From positions 24,226,111 to 24,290,110 of the forward strand of contig CM067059.1 of assembly GCA_033980235.1 (NCBI GenBank): 64,000 nucleotides of DNA, read 5' to 3'. The notes below the pieces were generated by a model. That model was given only the letters and a program-made list of their open reading frames with translations, did no database searches and was not told the DNA's origin. This stretch comes from Diadema setosum. Taxonomy: Eukaryota > Echinodermata > Echinoidea > Diadematoida > Diadematidae. Below, in pieces: positions 1-12,785 of this stretch. The position numbers were made by a program, and so were the translations under genes. How positions within the stretch are numbered: position 1 is the stretch's first letter; each line of letters opens with the position of its first letter.

Positions 1-769
1 ACAATTCTTCCCTGTGTTATTGATTTGTTGAGAAATACCACAAAATCCAAGAATCTGTACACCAGTACGTAGTCCATCGGTTGTGACAGGCATTTTGTAT
101 TATCTGTCAGGAAACGGGGGAAAAAACCCCATGGAAATTATCATATCGCGGTTGGTGTGAGGGAATTACGTCAAGTGATTGTGGGCCTCAAAAAATTGGC
201 AAATCAACTAGAAGAAAGAATACTGACGGACAGCTGCCTTTCATAGGCACATGGTTATTTGTCAAAAGCAAACACGCATGCATGCACACATGTGCGCAGG
301 CATTCAGATATACATAATGTACACACACATACATACATACATACACACATACACCCACATCAGTATGAACACACATACACCTCGTATACACAACCATAGG
401 TTTATCTAATATATCCACACAAGCATGTGTAAACATATGAGCACACAATTATTGATCAGCAGTTGCGATCTTACAAATTTCATTTGTAGAGGGAGACAAA
501 TTGTAGAAAACTCACACCTTCTGAACAGATCGTCTGAATTTCCTCAAACTTTACTGATTTGTTCTAATGTTTCTGCATTATTTTCCTGAATCCGCATATA
601 TATTTGGAGGTAAATTCTCCTGAAAGAATATAGCGAGGTCTCTCAAAACTCATTGGTTTTCTGCCCATAATCATGGGATTAATTAGCACTACTCAATGCA
701 AACAAGTATTTGCAGATTTTCTAATCCACAGCGGCCATCTTGGAGAAAGAATATCAATTTGTCAGATTT

Positions 770-1022
770 TATCGCGTACTGTACACGGCGAATATTTTGC
801 AAGGTTTTTATTTTCGCGAATTTCGCGAGTCAGGTGCTATTGGCGAAATTAAAGACATGCGAATTAAATGACTCTGATCCCAATATGAATGTGACGTACA
901 CGTATACATTTCTCCGTTCAGTACAGTACTCCATGATCGTGAATTTAACCACTCGCCAAATCGTCGGGAAGTCCTGATTTGCAGAAATTTAGACTCGCCA
1001 AATATATGGCATATACTGTATT
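770..1022 (+). repeat. TTCGCG-type element, family A, copy 1
   Basis: It runs from a TACTGTACACGGCG start to an ATATACTGTAT end. Inside are TTTTCGCGAATTTCGCGAGTC, 'AACTCTGATCC'-like DNA, 'CAGTACTCCATGATC' and 'AATTTAGACTCGCCAAATATATGG'. The same order occurs at 23450-23703 and, inverted, at 35981-36214. Confidence 0.7.
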
Positions 1023-3188
1023 ATACCTCTAGCAGACAGGCTTTAAGTGGGGAATGATGTGCTCTTTATAACAAAAACAAAAAAATTCCCCGAATGGTTT
1101 GTGACAAGAGTTATGTTAACATGATGCTCCAAAACTTTAAGTTTAGCTGGAAGTTTTAAACTTTGATGACTAGCTGGTAGTTTTGATGATTAGCAGTTAG
1201 TATCATGTGGGCACGCTTAAAAGTTAGCTGTCTTAAACATTACTCCTTAATTAGAGTCACAAGATTTCTCAGGGTGTACGCTCTATCCACGAGCCATGGG
1301 GGGGGGGGCACTGGTAGTTTAGCATCATGCAGACACAGTAATCAACAAACTCGAAAGTTAGCATGGCCTCTCTGTGAACCCTATCTCCCATCAACTTCTC
1401 GGTCAACCTCCAGAGCGTGTTGTGCACAACTACATGATCATCGCACCATGATCAGGTTTAATTGCTAGTGCTGCATGCATGTATTTCTTCCAGTTCTGTG
1501 GTTTTATCATAGAGTGGAACTCTCGCTCGAAAGTTCAATGTTTGAGATTGGGTGTCCGTGTGGATGTGCGTCGTAGTTTAGGGGGCAAGATCTTATCATC
1601 AATGATAAGCTACCATCAATAATTAGTTTCCATGTGAACTTAACTAGTGTCTCCTGAGTAAACATTCCTGGCAAAACCGAGAAGCAAACAGGAGAAACCT
1701 TTTTATCCCCTCATAATTCAGCTTCAGAGCGATGCTGCAATCTAGGGGGAATTATAGCTTGGATGCATGTGTGAGTATGTGTATGTGTGTGTCGTGTGTG
1801 CTGTTCTGCCTTTCATTGATGAATGTCTTGTGCAGACTTTGTGACATTTTGACATGTCTTGAGATTCACTCAGCATGAAATGGCATGCTTTCCCTTTTCC
1901 TTTCAGAGAAAAAAAAAAATGGAGAAAAATGAAAATGGTACACCCAAAGAGAGAATTGCATTTGTATGCCTAATGTGACAAGTAATTTACAAACTACATA
2001 CCAGATTCCTGAACATCTCCTTACAGATTTGATATTTTGTGTGCTTTTTGCATTAAAGAAGCTACTATGACTGTCGGTCTCGCTTCAAATGTGATTAGCT
2101 GCTCTAGATTCAAACACATGTTTTCGTCAGATTATCAATATAAACTAGTTTACTTTCCATGCATCATTTTCTATCTAATGCTATGTTAGTTTGTTATATT
2201 AGTCTTTTTTATACTCCTCACCCCCTCCCCCCCCCCCACTCATATGCCGCCACCAGACAAAACAGATTGGAGATATTTAATTAGATCAGTCGTGACATAT
2301 TTGCCCAAAAGTGCCAAATTAATGTATAACATAGACTGCAAAGTAATGACTTCCTTTACATTGAAGTTTTCCAGCTGTTATCTTCCATGGGAATCTCAAT
2401 GTTACAGTTCTCAGCTGTGCTCATTCCTTCCATCATAAATTTTATCCTGCTGAGGGTATTGAAAAACACAAATCACAGAGAATTATTGCCTTCCTTTTTT
2501 GCTTTGTGGCCTTGTTCTTCTCTTTTATCAAAAACAGACTAAAAAGAGAGAGGAAATAAGAACAAGAAAATAAGTGTCTCTTGCGAGGAGTCTAGATGAG
2601 CAGGAGTCTTGATAAATGTGTGACCGAATCCCCCAAGAACAGGCATTACAGCCGTATTTCATTCTCATCTTTGAGATTAGGAGTGTGGAAATCTTTACAG
2701 GAGATGGTAACATGACATTTTAATCAACTTACTCATCAGGTGTAGCAGGTTAATGTGGTGGAAAGAGAATTCTGCTAGACACATTATGACTTTGAGGACA
2801 GGAAAAGCAAAAATGTGACAAATAAGTCTATGATTTTTTTATTCAGAAACAGGATGTCTCCCAAGACCTTTTGCCGGTATCAATACCTGGTACCGTAGAA
2901 TAATTGGGAACTATTTTGTAGCATGTAGCATGAATTTTTATTGTAACAAAACAGCATGCTTCATGCAGATACCAATTTGCCTGTTAAACCACACTCACTG
3001 TTGGGTGATTAAAATAGATCATTTCTTGACTGCTGAATATATGATGCTCTTTTCCTCATGAATGCCCAAGTGGGTAAAATATCATACAGGGAAAACCCCG
3101 TTATGAGGTAACCAGGACCATGGATTTTGGTTGTAAACCCTTTTCTAATCGGTACCTCATAAACATACTTAAATGAGACCAGCTAAAT

Positions 3189-3402
3189 ACAGTTCTGTAA
3201 AGCAAAAAGTATTTGCAGCATGAAATTTTCGTGAATTGGAGCGGACGACCTTTTTCAAAGCATAATTTTTTTTATCACATATTGCCAATGGCATCCAGTG
3301 CATTATAGTGTAGACAAGAACTTTTGTGTGCATTCTTATTTTACAAATCTTTGCTCTTGCAAAATTAAAATGCATGCAAAAATTTGTGGTTTTGCAGTAA
3401 TG
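3189..3402 (-). repeat. TTCGCG-type element, family C, copy 1
   Basis: On the minus strand this reads from TACTGCAAAACC to TACAGAACTGTA, with 'AAGTTCTTGTCTACACTAT', 'TGCCATTGGCA' and 'GGTCGTCCGCTCCAATTCACG' in the same order as 28201-28414. CpG sites are largely lost, so this is an older copy. Confidence 0.65.
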
Positions 3403-5187
3403 GAAAGTCATTGCTGCTGAATTCATCTTGTAAAAAGTGGTTTTATGTATATGTTTTTGTTTAAATATCAATCACATCACAGCCATTGTACATTAAGCTA
3501 TGTCATAGGATTGCATATACCACTACTGCAAAAGATCGTACAACATTTTTTTTTTTCAAGCTCTCTTCCTACATGTATAAAGGATGGAGTGTAGGGGAAC
3601 ACTCAAGATTTACCAGTAATTGCACCAAAAAGGAGAGTGAATCTGTGAGCCTAGAATTTGTTGGGCTAGCTTGTGAGCTTGATATCTTCAGTCTTTTTTT
3701 TTTTTTTTTCATGCTGTGTCTACGATAGATCCTCTCTCCGATACATTCCTCTCTTTGCTGGCAGAAACATTGCATTTCCTGTGATGAGCCCAATCCTGCC
3801 GCTCCTGTCACCAAATCAAGGGCCCCCCACTATAAGACTTCAATTTGCTCTCCAGTCCTAGCTTCCAATGAGGGAAATGCATGTTAGCAGCCCCGCCGAA
3901 CAGAGTTTGCGCTCCCTCTTCATGTTTATCCTTTAAATTCTGCAGCCTTAGCTTGTCCATTTGCCTGTTTATTGATCTTTATTGGTGCCTGAGTGCTTGC
4001 TTGGATTGCAAGACACCGGTAGCTCGAGCGGTAACCCTCCACTCCCCCCCCCCCCCCCCCACCTCATTTTTCATCAGGCGAGAGGGCAGCTTGAATGAAA
4101 CTGATTAAAACAGTGCCCAGTCGTTGGGATGTGAATTCAGATACAATTTCTTTGCACAGCTCTCTTTTCCATATCGCAAGTCTTGTATTACTGTGAAATG
4201 TAAACTCCTTTGAATAGAAATCATGAAGGCTACAATCAGATCGCAGCTGTCGTATGCTCTCCCTAGTGGTGTGGAGAATGTGGCCTGATTGCTACTCGTT
4301 AATGGCAGTGTGTAGCTTGGAGATGAAAAGTTTGTGAGCGTCACGTAGACAGCCAATTGCAAGGTTGCCAATCCCACATTTTGTCTAATGGAATGTCAGC
4401 ACATTTCAAATCAAAGCACATTCATGTGCAACCCGAAAATGCATTAGGCAGATGGCTGTGTGCGATTGCATATTGCAATCTAAATCCTTCATTTCAGTCA
4501 TGAGAAGTTTTGAGAAGTGACTGTCTTCTGTAGTGTAATCTGCAGCCTTTCAGACATTTTGTTGATGTGTGTTATTGTCGGTCAAGTAAGCATAAAGAAA
4601 CTTGGGGGTGGGGCTTTAACACTATATGGCTTGCTTTTCACGCAAGTCTGTTTTTTTACAGAATTGCATAGATTGGTTTGTGGCAGGACACTAGATGCCA
4701 AAAAATCTTATCATTTGTGATGACATCCCCAACTCAGGCTGAGAATAAAATAGGCATTTACGGGGGCACAAGTGACGGAAGTTGCACCATTCTCTCTCTT
4801 CGGTGACATTGCGTAGTCCTGTAAGAGCATAATATGCCACATCACCATACTGCGCGTTAGATCAGCGGATCACCAATAGTATCTCTGTCGGTTTGCCGAT
4901 GTTTTATGCATGAAGGTCCAGGGGGAAAAATTTCTGTATTGCAATCATGTGTTAGAGAAGCGCCATCATCCAGTTTTAAACATGATTGATGCGTGTCACA
5001 TTTTAGCGTGCCGTTGTACTTGTTGAATTGCCTCTCAATCAGTTATCAGTGTGAGACAGAAGCCAATAAACCAAATGCAGCCTGCAGGCTTTCAGATCAA
5101 CTTCATTGTTTCTTATGTCCTTGTGTGGTTCTCTTATTTCCCCTCCCCCTTTTCTACGCTGTCCATCCTTACTTTGCGACCTTGCAG

Positions 5188-5452
5188 AGCAAGTACACCT
5201 GCAGCTGTTGCCATGGTTACACCGGCGATTACTGCCAGGAGTTGGACGGATGCGCCAACCACCAGTGCGCGGAGGGGGCCCAGTGCGTGGACGTGGTGCA
5301 GGGGTTTGAGGGCCATGCCTACGAATGCCAGTGTCCCGAGGGGCGGAGCGGGGTGCACTGTGAGGTGGACGTGAACGAATGCGACAGCAATCCCTGCGTC
5401 AACGGCGTCTGTGTAGATCGACCTGGTTCTTTCCAGTGCTATTGCGTTCCAG
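5188..5452 (+). CDS. DNER: DNER-like receptor, internal exon: EGF repeats 1 (end), 2 and 3 (start)
   Basis: The exon follows a strong polypyrimidine tract ending TTGCAG (acceptor AG 5186-5187) and ends at a GTGAGT donor (5453). It reads in the frame starting at 5188 and ends one base into a codon (phase 1). It encodes the last cysteines of one EGF repeat (YTCSC...GYTGDYC), then a complete six-cysteine EGF repeat (DGC...HQC...QC...YEC-QC...HC). It then starts a calcium-binding EGF repeat with the VDVNEC signature, cut by the intron after its fifth cysteine. GC content is far above the surrounding DNA. It would lie in the extracellular part of a type I membrane protein. The preceding intron looks like phase 0, unlike the phase-1 introns that follow; an acceptor two bases further on is possible. 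The family name rests on the C-terminal exons. Confidence 0.85.
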
Positions 5453-6544
5453 GTGAGTTTGTGCATGCTGTGATGGAATGCTTTTGAGATGGTTATTCTA
5501 GAGACAAATCATTCTGAATAATAGTAAGAAGACAAGAGCATGAACATTTGAGCTAAATTGTTGTTTTATGACACTATTGAGGCCTGTTACAGTATCAGCA
5601 AAAAACTAATATCGTATTACAAAAAATATGGCATGTGATAAGAAATATTAAGTGCAATGTCCTCTTTGAAAATACACAAAAAGTATAATGCTTGTCCTTA
5701 GCTTGTTTTTTTCTTTGTCTTAATAGTATCATGAATCATCCAGCTAGCTATGGCAACACACAGTAACATATTGAACCATGTTATTATCATATTTCTAAGG
5801 TTTTGATTCAATATTTAAGAAACAACAACCACCATTTGTTAAGTTAGGGCAACTTTTCATTTTCAGTCAGTGATTTGGGTCATGCTCAAACTTGCTCTAA
5901 ATTGTCATTCCCCACCCCATTACTTTAAGCTCACAATAGAAGGATGGATCTTGCATGGAAACTGGGAAGGAATGACACTTCATAGAATGAAAGATGATGA
6001 TACAGTTACAAACATGATGACTTTGCAGTACCATGTATCACAACAGCCAATGATGCAAATGAGAAAATACACTTCAAAAGATTTCCATCATTTCCGAGTG
6101 AGAAACTAATTTAGAATTGTGCCTGCGAAGGAGTCATGTAAGGCGTAGGGCGTAAGCCAAGTAACGGGAAGTAGAATTTATGCAGGCAGTAAAGGCCAAG
6201 AATTATAATAGTTATAACAAATGAGCTAGAATGTGGTGGGGAATCCATATCATCGAGGCAGCTGTCCTGTCACCGACATCCCCTTGAACTACAGTTTGTT
6301 ACCTGTCACTCTTTCTACTCATCCCTATAGCTTGCAGACACAAACCAAGGCATGTGCTTAATAGCACAGACTCCTTTTACGACCAACACGGGTTTGTGTT
6401 TGCAAACTACTAGCATCCCCTGAATCCCTGAATGACCTTTAACCTTTTCTGTGTCAATGAGTTAAATTGTCAATGCACAAATTTCACAAACAACCCTGTA
6501 GGCAAGTAATATAGTGTGGTAGGCAGAGGTTTAAGAATGAGATA

Positions 6545-6862
6545 ATAGAACCAGCCCCCTTCTTTAACCCGTACTGTGCTATGTTTGCTGATTTGCATAC
6601 TCACTGGAGTCCTTTCTTCGCCAATTCCGATTGGTACAGATGTCCAGATACTGCCTGGCAACAAATGGAGATTACCTAATCCCCATGTTACTACACCTGA
6701 CTGGGCTTTGCTAACTCTTCAACTAGGTCAAGTTTGGGTGGATTACTGAAGGCTGATAAAAAAAACCCCAAACCAAAACAAACAAAACAAAACAAAACAA
6801 AAAACAAAACAAAGCCTGGCACATTGAGATAAGTGCCTGGGCATGTAAAGGTTTAACTCTTA
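6545..6862 (+). repeat. Dispersed ~300-bp repeat, copy 1
   Basis: This stretch and 31178-31442 share a common order of phrases. Both have a TTAACCC-like start, an ATTTGC(T/C)GATT element, 'ATTGG(T/C)ACAGA(T/C)GTCC', 'GAGATTA', 'CCTGA(C/G)TGGGCTT', 'AGGCTGAT', and 'GTGCCTGG' before a final GGTTTAA/GGGTTAA. Here a CAAAACAAAAC tract has expanded inside the element at about 6760-6815. This is a dispersed non-coding repeat of unknown class. Confidence 0.55.
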
Positions 6863-7277
6863 CCATTCCCCACATTGCTTGCTATTAAAAGTGCTGCCCG
6901 GTCACTGTCCCTTCCCTCCAGCGTCCACCACTGACGGATGACATCCCACCAAATAGGGTAGAGAGGCGTGTCTAGTGGGATCTTGTCCATAAACAGGTGC
7001 TAAACACAGTGCAATGAGGGCATCGGAAATGTCGCTGATTAACGATGCAGAAGTGGAAAGGGACAACGAAAAGAAATCACTTACATGGCAGATGGCATTC
7101 TGTTGTGGACTCCAGGATTTTTTTGCAGTCACATTTTGTTGGGTACTTCAGTAGTTTGTGATACTCCAATGGTGCATATGCATTCAGTATTTAGGCATGT
7201 GCTCTTATCTGTCCTCTCCCTCCAATTATCTTTTCTTTTATGACATTGAATGCAGTAACAAGGAGTTTCCTTCTCTT

Positions 7278-7370
7278 TAACCCATTGAAGATGGTTTGAT
7301 TTTGCTACAACACAAATTTCCCACAGACATCTGCCCGAGTATACTCGGGACTCGTCCTCAACGGGCTAAT
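7278..7370 (+). repeat. 90-bp palindromic element, copy 1
   Basis: The ends are near-complementary (AACCCATTGAAGATG at the left, CGTCCTCAACGGGCT at the right). The invariant core is TTTTGCTACAACA, followed by a perfect 16-bp palindrome CCCGAGTATACTCGGG at 7334-7349. The same order is seen in six other places in this window, so it is a MITE-like or structured repeat. It has no coding capacity. Confidence 0.85.
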
Positions 7371-8057
7371 AATTTTGACAAGTTTTTCTTGGCTTTGCAA
7401 ACTTTTTACAGTAAATTTGATATTCAGGATGTAAAACTTTTTTTTTCATGATTTCACTTTGTAAAACACTATCAGATATATGAGCTTTTCCCTGGGCACG
7501 GTAGAGCTAGGGGAGGAACAGACTTGTTAGGTTTGATGTGCAAATGATGTAATCTGCTATAGATGTAGCATTTAATTTTGGTAGGAGGCATAGCCGTGTC
7601 ATGACAAGCCCTGAACGTGAATCCCTCTAAAATGGCACCCCCCACCAAAAAAGTAACCCTACATCTAGTTTTAATGGAATTTCTGGGAGCTTGTCATAGC
7701 CCACATTTAATAGGGTCTATTAGAAAAGCTTTGCATTGTTTCAAAGGTACTTTCCACTTTAGAAATTGAAGGGCATGCATTTAAAAAAAAAAATATGTCG
7801 GTACAAGGTACCCCCTTGTATTTTAAGCGGTAACTAGATCAATAAATTTTTTCTGTACTGCATTTTGTTGTCTTTTTCTAAAAGATCCTGATGAGTGTTA
7901 AAGATTCCTAGATGTGACAAGCTACCATTATTTGTTTTTCTCAGTTGCAACAAATAAACAAACCATAAGATTTCTCATGGCTCAGTTTTTGAAGACCACA
8001 CATTTCAGTTATCTCCAGTTGTTTGTAAAGTTTCTTCCTCTTCAGCATTTGATACTC

Positions 8058-8148
8058 AACCCGTTGAAGACAGGCTGATTTTGCTACAACACGCATTTCT
8101 CTAGACACCTGCCTGAGTATACTTGGGACTCGTCCTCAACGGATTAAT
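8058..8148 (+). repeat. 90-bp palindromic element, copy 2
   Basis: It begins AACCCGTTGAAGACA and ends CGTCCTCAACGGATT, with the TTTTGCTACAACA core. The central palindrome here is CCTGAGTATACTTGGG, decayed at the CpG positions. It lies 276 bp upstream of copy 3 in the same orientation. Confidence 0.82.
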
Positions 8149-8423
8149 ACCACATACTGCTTTTTCCCTAATCATCATCTTCCTCTTTTATTTTTCCTTT
8201 TTTTATATTGCATGACAGTTATATCATCAAATGTATTGTCATCACAATTCCATTTATTGATCATTGCTCATCTCAAAAGGGGCTTCTAGGATCAAATAGG
8301 TCACTTGATCTTTATCATTAATAGTTTCTTGAAATGTTAGGATATTTAACTGTGAAGTGTGTGTTTCGAGAACAAACATGGCTACACAGTGTATGTAGCC
8401 ATGAGGCTACTTCTACTACGTAT

Positions 8424-8515
8424 TAACCCGTTGAAGATGAGCTGCTTTTGCTACAACACATATTTACCGTAGACACCTGCCTGAGTATACTCAGGACTTC
8501 ATCTTCTGTGGGTTA
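8424..8515 (+). repeat. 90-bp palindromic element, copy 3
   Basis: It begins TTAACCCGTTGAAGATG. The central palindrome is CCTGAGTATACTCAGG, still perfectly self-complementary although changed on both sides relative to copy 1. The right end (TTCATCTTCTGTGGGTTAA) is more diverged. Confidence 0.8.
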
Positions 8516-9119
8516 AGCTTTCAGACGATTACTGCAGTCTGTAGCTTTTAATAGCTGTTAATGGTTCCTGCATAGCTCAAGGGCTTACATATCAAAATGT
8601 GTTGCCATTTTTATTTATTTTTCAAAAAGTCAATCTGAATAAGTAAGTATGATCACACTTAGGAAAATAGAGATTAACTTATTGCGTGCACACTCTTTAA
8701 GATGCAGAATTTTCACCTGGCTTCAGTTAGGAGATAAATCTTTACATTCTTTAATCATTCAAAGGTTTGCATTACATGCCTGGGACTGTTTGGCAGGGGC
8801 TTATGTTGAATATTTAAATAGCATCTTTACAGAACCTTTTCAGAACCTGGGGTATCAATTGTGTAAACTTCTTTCACAATCTGAATGTTTCAGGCTGTTT
8901 TGTGGTTGTTTTTCAGGAAACGAAAAATTGATTGAGCTGAGCTTGAGAAAATAAGAGTAATGCTCCTCATGAAGCTGTCACAGGAAATCAACAAATGTTT
9001 GCAGTAGTTACTTGCTTATGACTGGAAGGACTTAAAAATATATATATTTTCTGGTTTTCATACGTACAGAATTTCTTTCTTCCCCCGCCAGGACGGCACA
9101 ACAGAGACCCTATGAAGTG

Positions 9120-9470
9120 GGTTAGGAAAGAACGCTGATCGCCTGTGAAAGTCATCGCAATTTAGCTAGTAGGCACTAGGGATCTTTTGACACGCCGGCG
9201 TGCCTTCTCAGAAGTTGCCCCAGTTGGTTTTTGCGGATCATAATGCATCCTTCTGTGGTGACATGCCAAAAAGACATCGAGGTGTTCATGAAGTGAAACA
9301 AAAAAACAAAACAAACCGGAAGGCAAAATTGAAGATAAGACGCGTGCTGCATTATCTGGCATGTAACACATGCATCTGACGAGTCTTAATGCTAAAGCAA
9401 TACCACATGCTGTCATCTCCAACAACCGGATCACTCCTTCCGTGCCTTCGCGAAGTTACGACTCATTCCA
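9120..9470. other. GC-richer non-coding island in intron
   Basis: This stretch has more CpG and higher GC than its AT-rich surroundings, with no repeat signature and no exon-like frame with splice sites. It could be a conserved regulatory element of the EGF gene. The sequence alone cannot show this. Confidence 0.25.
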
Positions 9471-10214
9471 AGTGAATTGATTTTGAATGCGGCGTACGTC
9501 TTCTTAAAAGCATCAATTTGCATCCCTTTGGTGTGATGCCTCAAAGTAGCACTTAGGTTAACAACTTGCTATCTTAACGCAAGCAAGCATGTAGTCAGGA
9601 CATTTCTTGGTATACCTTCTAGCATATTACGTCCCCCCAAGAGAGGAAATGTGATGCAATAAAAGAGATTAATGTAACTCAACTGGAGCAAAACAAAACA
9701 ATGCAGTCAAACAAAGCAAAACAAAGCGAAATCTGCTCGAAGCAGTTAGCTGTTTTTTTTTCCCCCTCAAATACTGTTTTTATTATTTTTAATGAGCAAA
9801 AGAGGCTATAAACAAACTTGAAATAGCTAAAGAACAAACTCATTTCTGAAATGCCCGCCATGCCCACAGGATGTAGGGCACAGACAGACAAGTAAAAGAG
9901 GGGGAACATAACAAGTAATAGAGCCGCATCCGACTTAATAGAGAAAACATTACGCTGTCCCTCGATACAGCTTTGGGGCTGAGACGTGCAAATTTGCCGT
10001 GCTGCGACGGAAACAAAAATAAGTCATCTCTTGCCCTTCTACGTCTGTGTCATCATCTCCCCATGAGTGCCGTAGGGCGTGGCAGGGTTTCTCCAATCCT
10101 CCAACGTCACGTCTGATGGAAAATGATATTTCCAGATTGCAAAGTAACCTCAGCTGAATAAAATTAATGGTTTTATTGTAATTGCTATGAAAGAAGCATT
10201 GAATGCCTGTATCA

Positions 10215-10400
10215 AACCAAGCAACCACAGGACTGACCGTCCCTCCGAAGGACTAGGGAAATAAGGATAATCAAAGTAAGGACTAAGGAAATAAGGATAA
10301 TCAAAGTGCCTTGCCAGGGGCACTACTGCTGCTGTCAGGGGGACTTGAACCATGAACCTCATGATTGATAGTCTGGGGTCTTAACCACTGAGCCATGATA
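10215..10400 (-). repeat. tRNA-derived SINE, copy 1
   Basis: On the minus strand, an RNA polymerase III A box (TGGCTCAGTGG, + coordinates 10385-10395) precedes a B box (GGTTCAAGTCC, 10341-10351) at tRNA-like spacing. A non-tRNA body follows (CTGCTGTC..., GGCAAGGCAC..., TCCTTATTTCC). The body contains a 29-bp direct duplication (about 10249-10306) that the second copy lacks. No intact cloverleaf or CCA-ready 3' end is present, so it is a retroposon, not a tRNA gene. Confidence 0.75.
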
Positions 10401-11276
10401 TCTCCTCTCACTGTTTTGTCATATTATATCCAAGAGAGGAAATTCTCGTGGTATGTGTGCCGGGATTTTTAAAATGTGGGCAGCATTTGCCTAGGTGAGT
10501 GAATGGGAGAAAACATGGAGAACAAAAGGAAAACTTTTTTTTTTTATTCTTCAAAATCAAACCATCATATTTCAGAAAGATATTATGCATATAACCTTAA
10601 TTCCAACCTTCTAGCTATAAGATTGAACTGAGTAATGCCTTTCAAAAGTGCTAAATGAAAACGTGGAAAACAAAATGAGACTGTTTTGTTTTAATTCTTC
10701 AAAATCAAACCATCACATGTCTGAAGCATAATATACATTAAACATAACCTTGTTTCCTACCTTCTTGCTACATTTAATATGTAATCAAACTTATCAATGC
10801 CTCTTAAAAGCACTAAATGAAAACTGGTGATTGTTCTGTGGTGGTTCCATGGTGAGCACACAGTTAATGTCAAAATTCATCTCTGTGTCGTACTTTTTGT
10901 GAGGATTTACATGTACATGTTGAGGAGAATATGAATGAGTTATCTGTGAAAGATGATAGAACTCTTGTAATATAATAAAGACACTCTAAAAAATCTCACC
11001 ATCAAATCCCAACACACAATGTAATTCATTGCTGTCTTTGATCATGTATGACAAAAATTGCAGATAATTGTAGATTTTCAGGTCACAGATAATGCTCTGC
11101 ATTTTATCATGGATTTTCAGGTTACAAATAGTGTTTCACATCTAAATCAGGGCTGGAAAGGTAATATTTTTTTTTTTCATCTAACGTAACCAAAATTAGG
11201 GGCTTTAGCATTGTCATTCAAATTTATGAACTGTTTGTATTTTGAAAGAAGAGAGAACGTGGTAAGTATTTATTCA

Positions 11277-11278
11277 TA

Positions 11279-11318
<40 letters not shown>

Positions 11319-11340
11319 TTTTGGGGGGGGGGGGGGAGGT
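11277..11340. repeat. (TA)n - T22 - G14 compound tract
   Basis: A TATATA microsatellite runs into 22 T and then 14 G. Read on the minus strand, this is a C-tract followed directly by an A-tract, the same order as at nine other places in the window. Confidence 0.9.
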
Positions 11341-12299
11341 GGGTGTGTTTATGAGTGTCACAAATATAGTTCATCGATGGCATGGGGGGGGGGGGGGGAT
11401 GAGACAAAAATGCCTTCATTGTCCTGAATATTGACGACAGGATCAGTGATCGATATTTTGCAGCTGCCTTTGAGAGATCCATGTGGGTGCCATGTCAGAG
11501 TCGTGCCAGATACGAGAATTATAATGATTGATGGCAGACGAAAGCAACGATTTTGCACCCCACACATGCTGTGTGTCGGTATTGCAGGTGGATGAACATG
11601 ACGCACCATTGTGCAATGTCAGGAAGCGAATGCCTTCATTATACTAATCATGCTCACCCTTTAGCTTCAGTGTGGAAAAAAATAACACCCCCACAATCAT
11701 TTTGGGGTCAATAATTCAGCAACTCTACAATTCTTAAACATTAATTTGATAAAAGGGTAGGCACTAAAAGGCTTGCATCCAAAGCAGATCTATGAGGTAA
11801 TTACGTCATCATTTCATCACTTACCTGTATTAAATTTCCATAATTTTATGTACTTACTTACGAGTGCCATCATCATTGTAGCTATGTAAAATTAAAATTC
11901 AGTTTTTCAGAGCTGTCCTTACTGTTAAGCTTGTTCACTGATATTCTGAACATTTTGTGTGTGTGTGTGTGTGTGTGTATTTTGTGTTTTGTGTTACAAC
12001 ATTTTCTACAGTTCCAGTTGAACATATGATAGGAGTGGAGTTTTCAGTTCATGCCAAAGATATTAAAACAAAACACAGCATTCTATTTTTGACATGTCAG
12101 AGTGCGGGAAATAGATATTGGCGCCAATAGAGGCAGCAGGGACATCTGCCTGTCAATAACCTGGAGAAGAAAATTTGATTCTGATTTCATTTGAGCATGC
12201 AGAGGTAGGATGGAAGATTAGGGGTGGGGATGGGGGGGGGGGGGGGGAGTAAAGGAGGGGTTGGAAATCTTGTATAAGATTTATGACTTGAATGTTATT

Positions 12300-12475
12300 G
12301 TGCGTGTATGTGTGTGTGTGTGAGAACGAGAGATAGAGATATATAGATACATAGATTGTGAGAAGAGGAGATACAAGGGAAGAGATAGAGTGAGAGAAGA
12401 AGAGATACAAGGGGAGAGATAGAGTGAGAGAAGAAGAGATACAAGGGGAGAGATAGAGATGAGAGAGAGTGAGAT
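12300..12475. repeat. (GT)n and GA-rich minisatellite
   Basis: A short GTGTGT run is followed by about three copies of a 37-38-bp purine-rich unit (GATAGAGTGAGAGAAGAAG then AGATACAAGGGGAGA). Long open frames on the opposite strand are low-complexity products of this repeat. Confidence 0.85.
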
Positions 12476-12698
12476 ATTAAATGATTTGGAAAATTGTGAC
12501 GGAGCATATTGCCAGACTACCACAACCTCTCCCTCAGATAAACCTGGACACGCACATGAGGGGAAACGGAACAAGCTTTAATGAAACTTCAAGTCTCGTG
12601 GGCTGTCATATTTCCATCATAAGACTTGAAGCCACATTCTTTCAAAAAGATGTAAAACCACAAAAGCATACCTTGTGGTCGCAAGATACTGTTCACTG

Positions 12699-12785
12699 TA
12701 TGTATTGTACATGTGGTATATTTTTCGCAAATTGTGCGAGTCAACTGAAATATGGGAAAGTGAAAGTGACTGCCAATAGTGCTTG
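12699..12785 (+). repeat. Partial TTCGCG-type element (family A)
   Basis: The segment TGTATTGTACATGTGGTATATTTTTCGCAAATTGTGCGAGTCAACTG corresponds in order to the left part of the elements at 770-1022 and 23450-23703. The right part is missing. Confidence 0.4.

Larger units (their letters stand above)
1..5187 (+). other. Upstream intronic DNA of the EGF membrane-protein gene
   Basis: No exon could be supported here. The first recognisable coding block begins at 5188, in the middle of an EGF repeat, so upstream exons must lie before this window and this stretch is probably intron. It holds a (CA)/(TACA) simple repeat at about 300-375, one TTCGCG-type element at 770-1022, an inverted TTCGCG-type element at 3189-3402, and poly(C)/poly(T) runs. 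Open frames here are short and of low complexity. Confidence 0.5.

Noticed and set aside
188..448. Cys/Tyr/Val-rich minus-strand frame near the start
   Set aside because: It is a translation of the CATACATA/CACACA repeat.
5201..5214. X-box-like GTTGCCATGGTTAC in the EGF exon
   Set aside because: The second half-site (GGTTAC) breaks the RFX consensus, and the bases are explained by coding for C-C-H-G-Y.
10341..10395. tRNA gene on the minus strand
   Set aside because: A and B boxes are present but there is no foldable cloverleaf, and the body beyond the B box is repeat DNA shared with another copy, so it is called a SINE.
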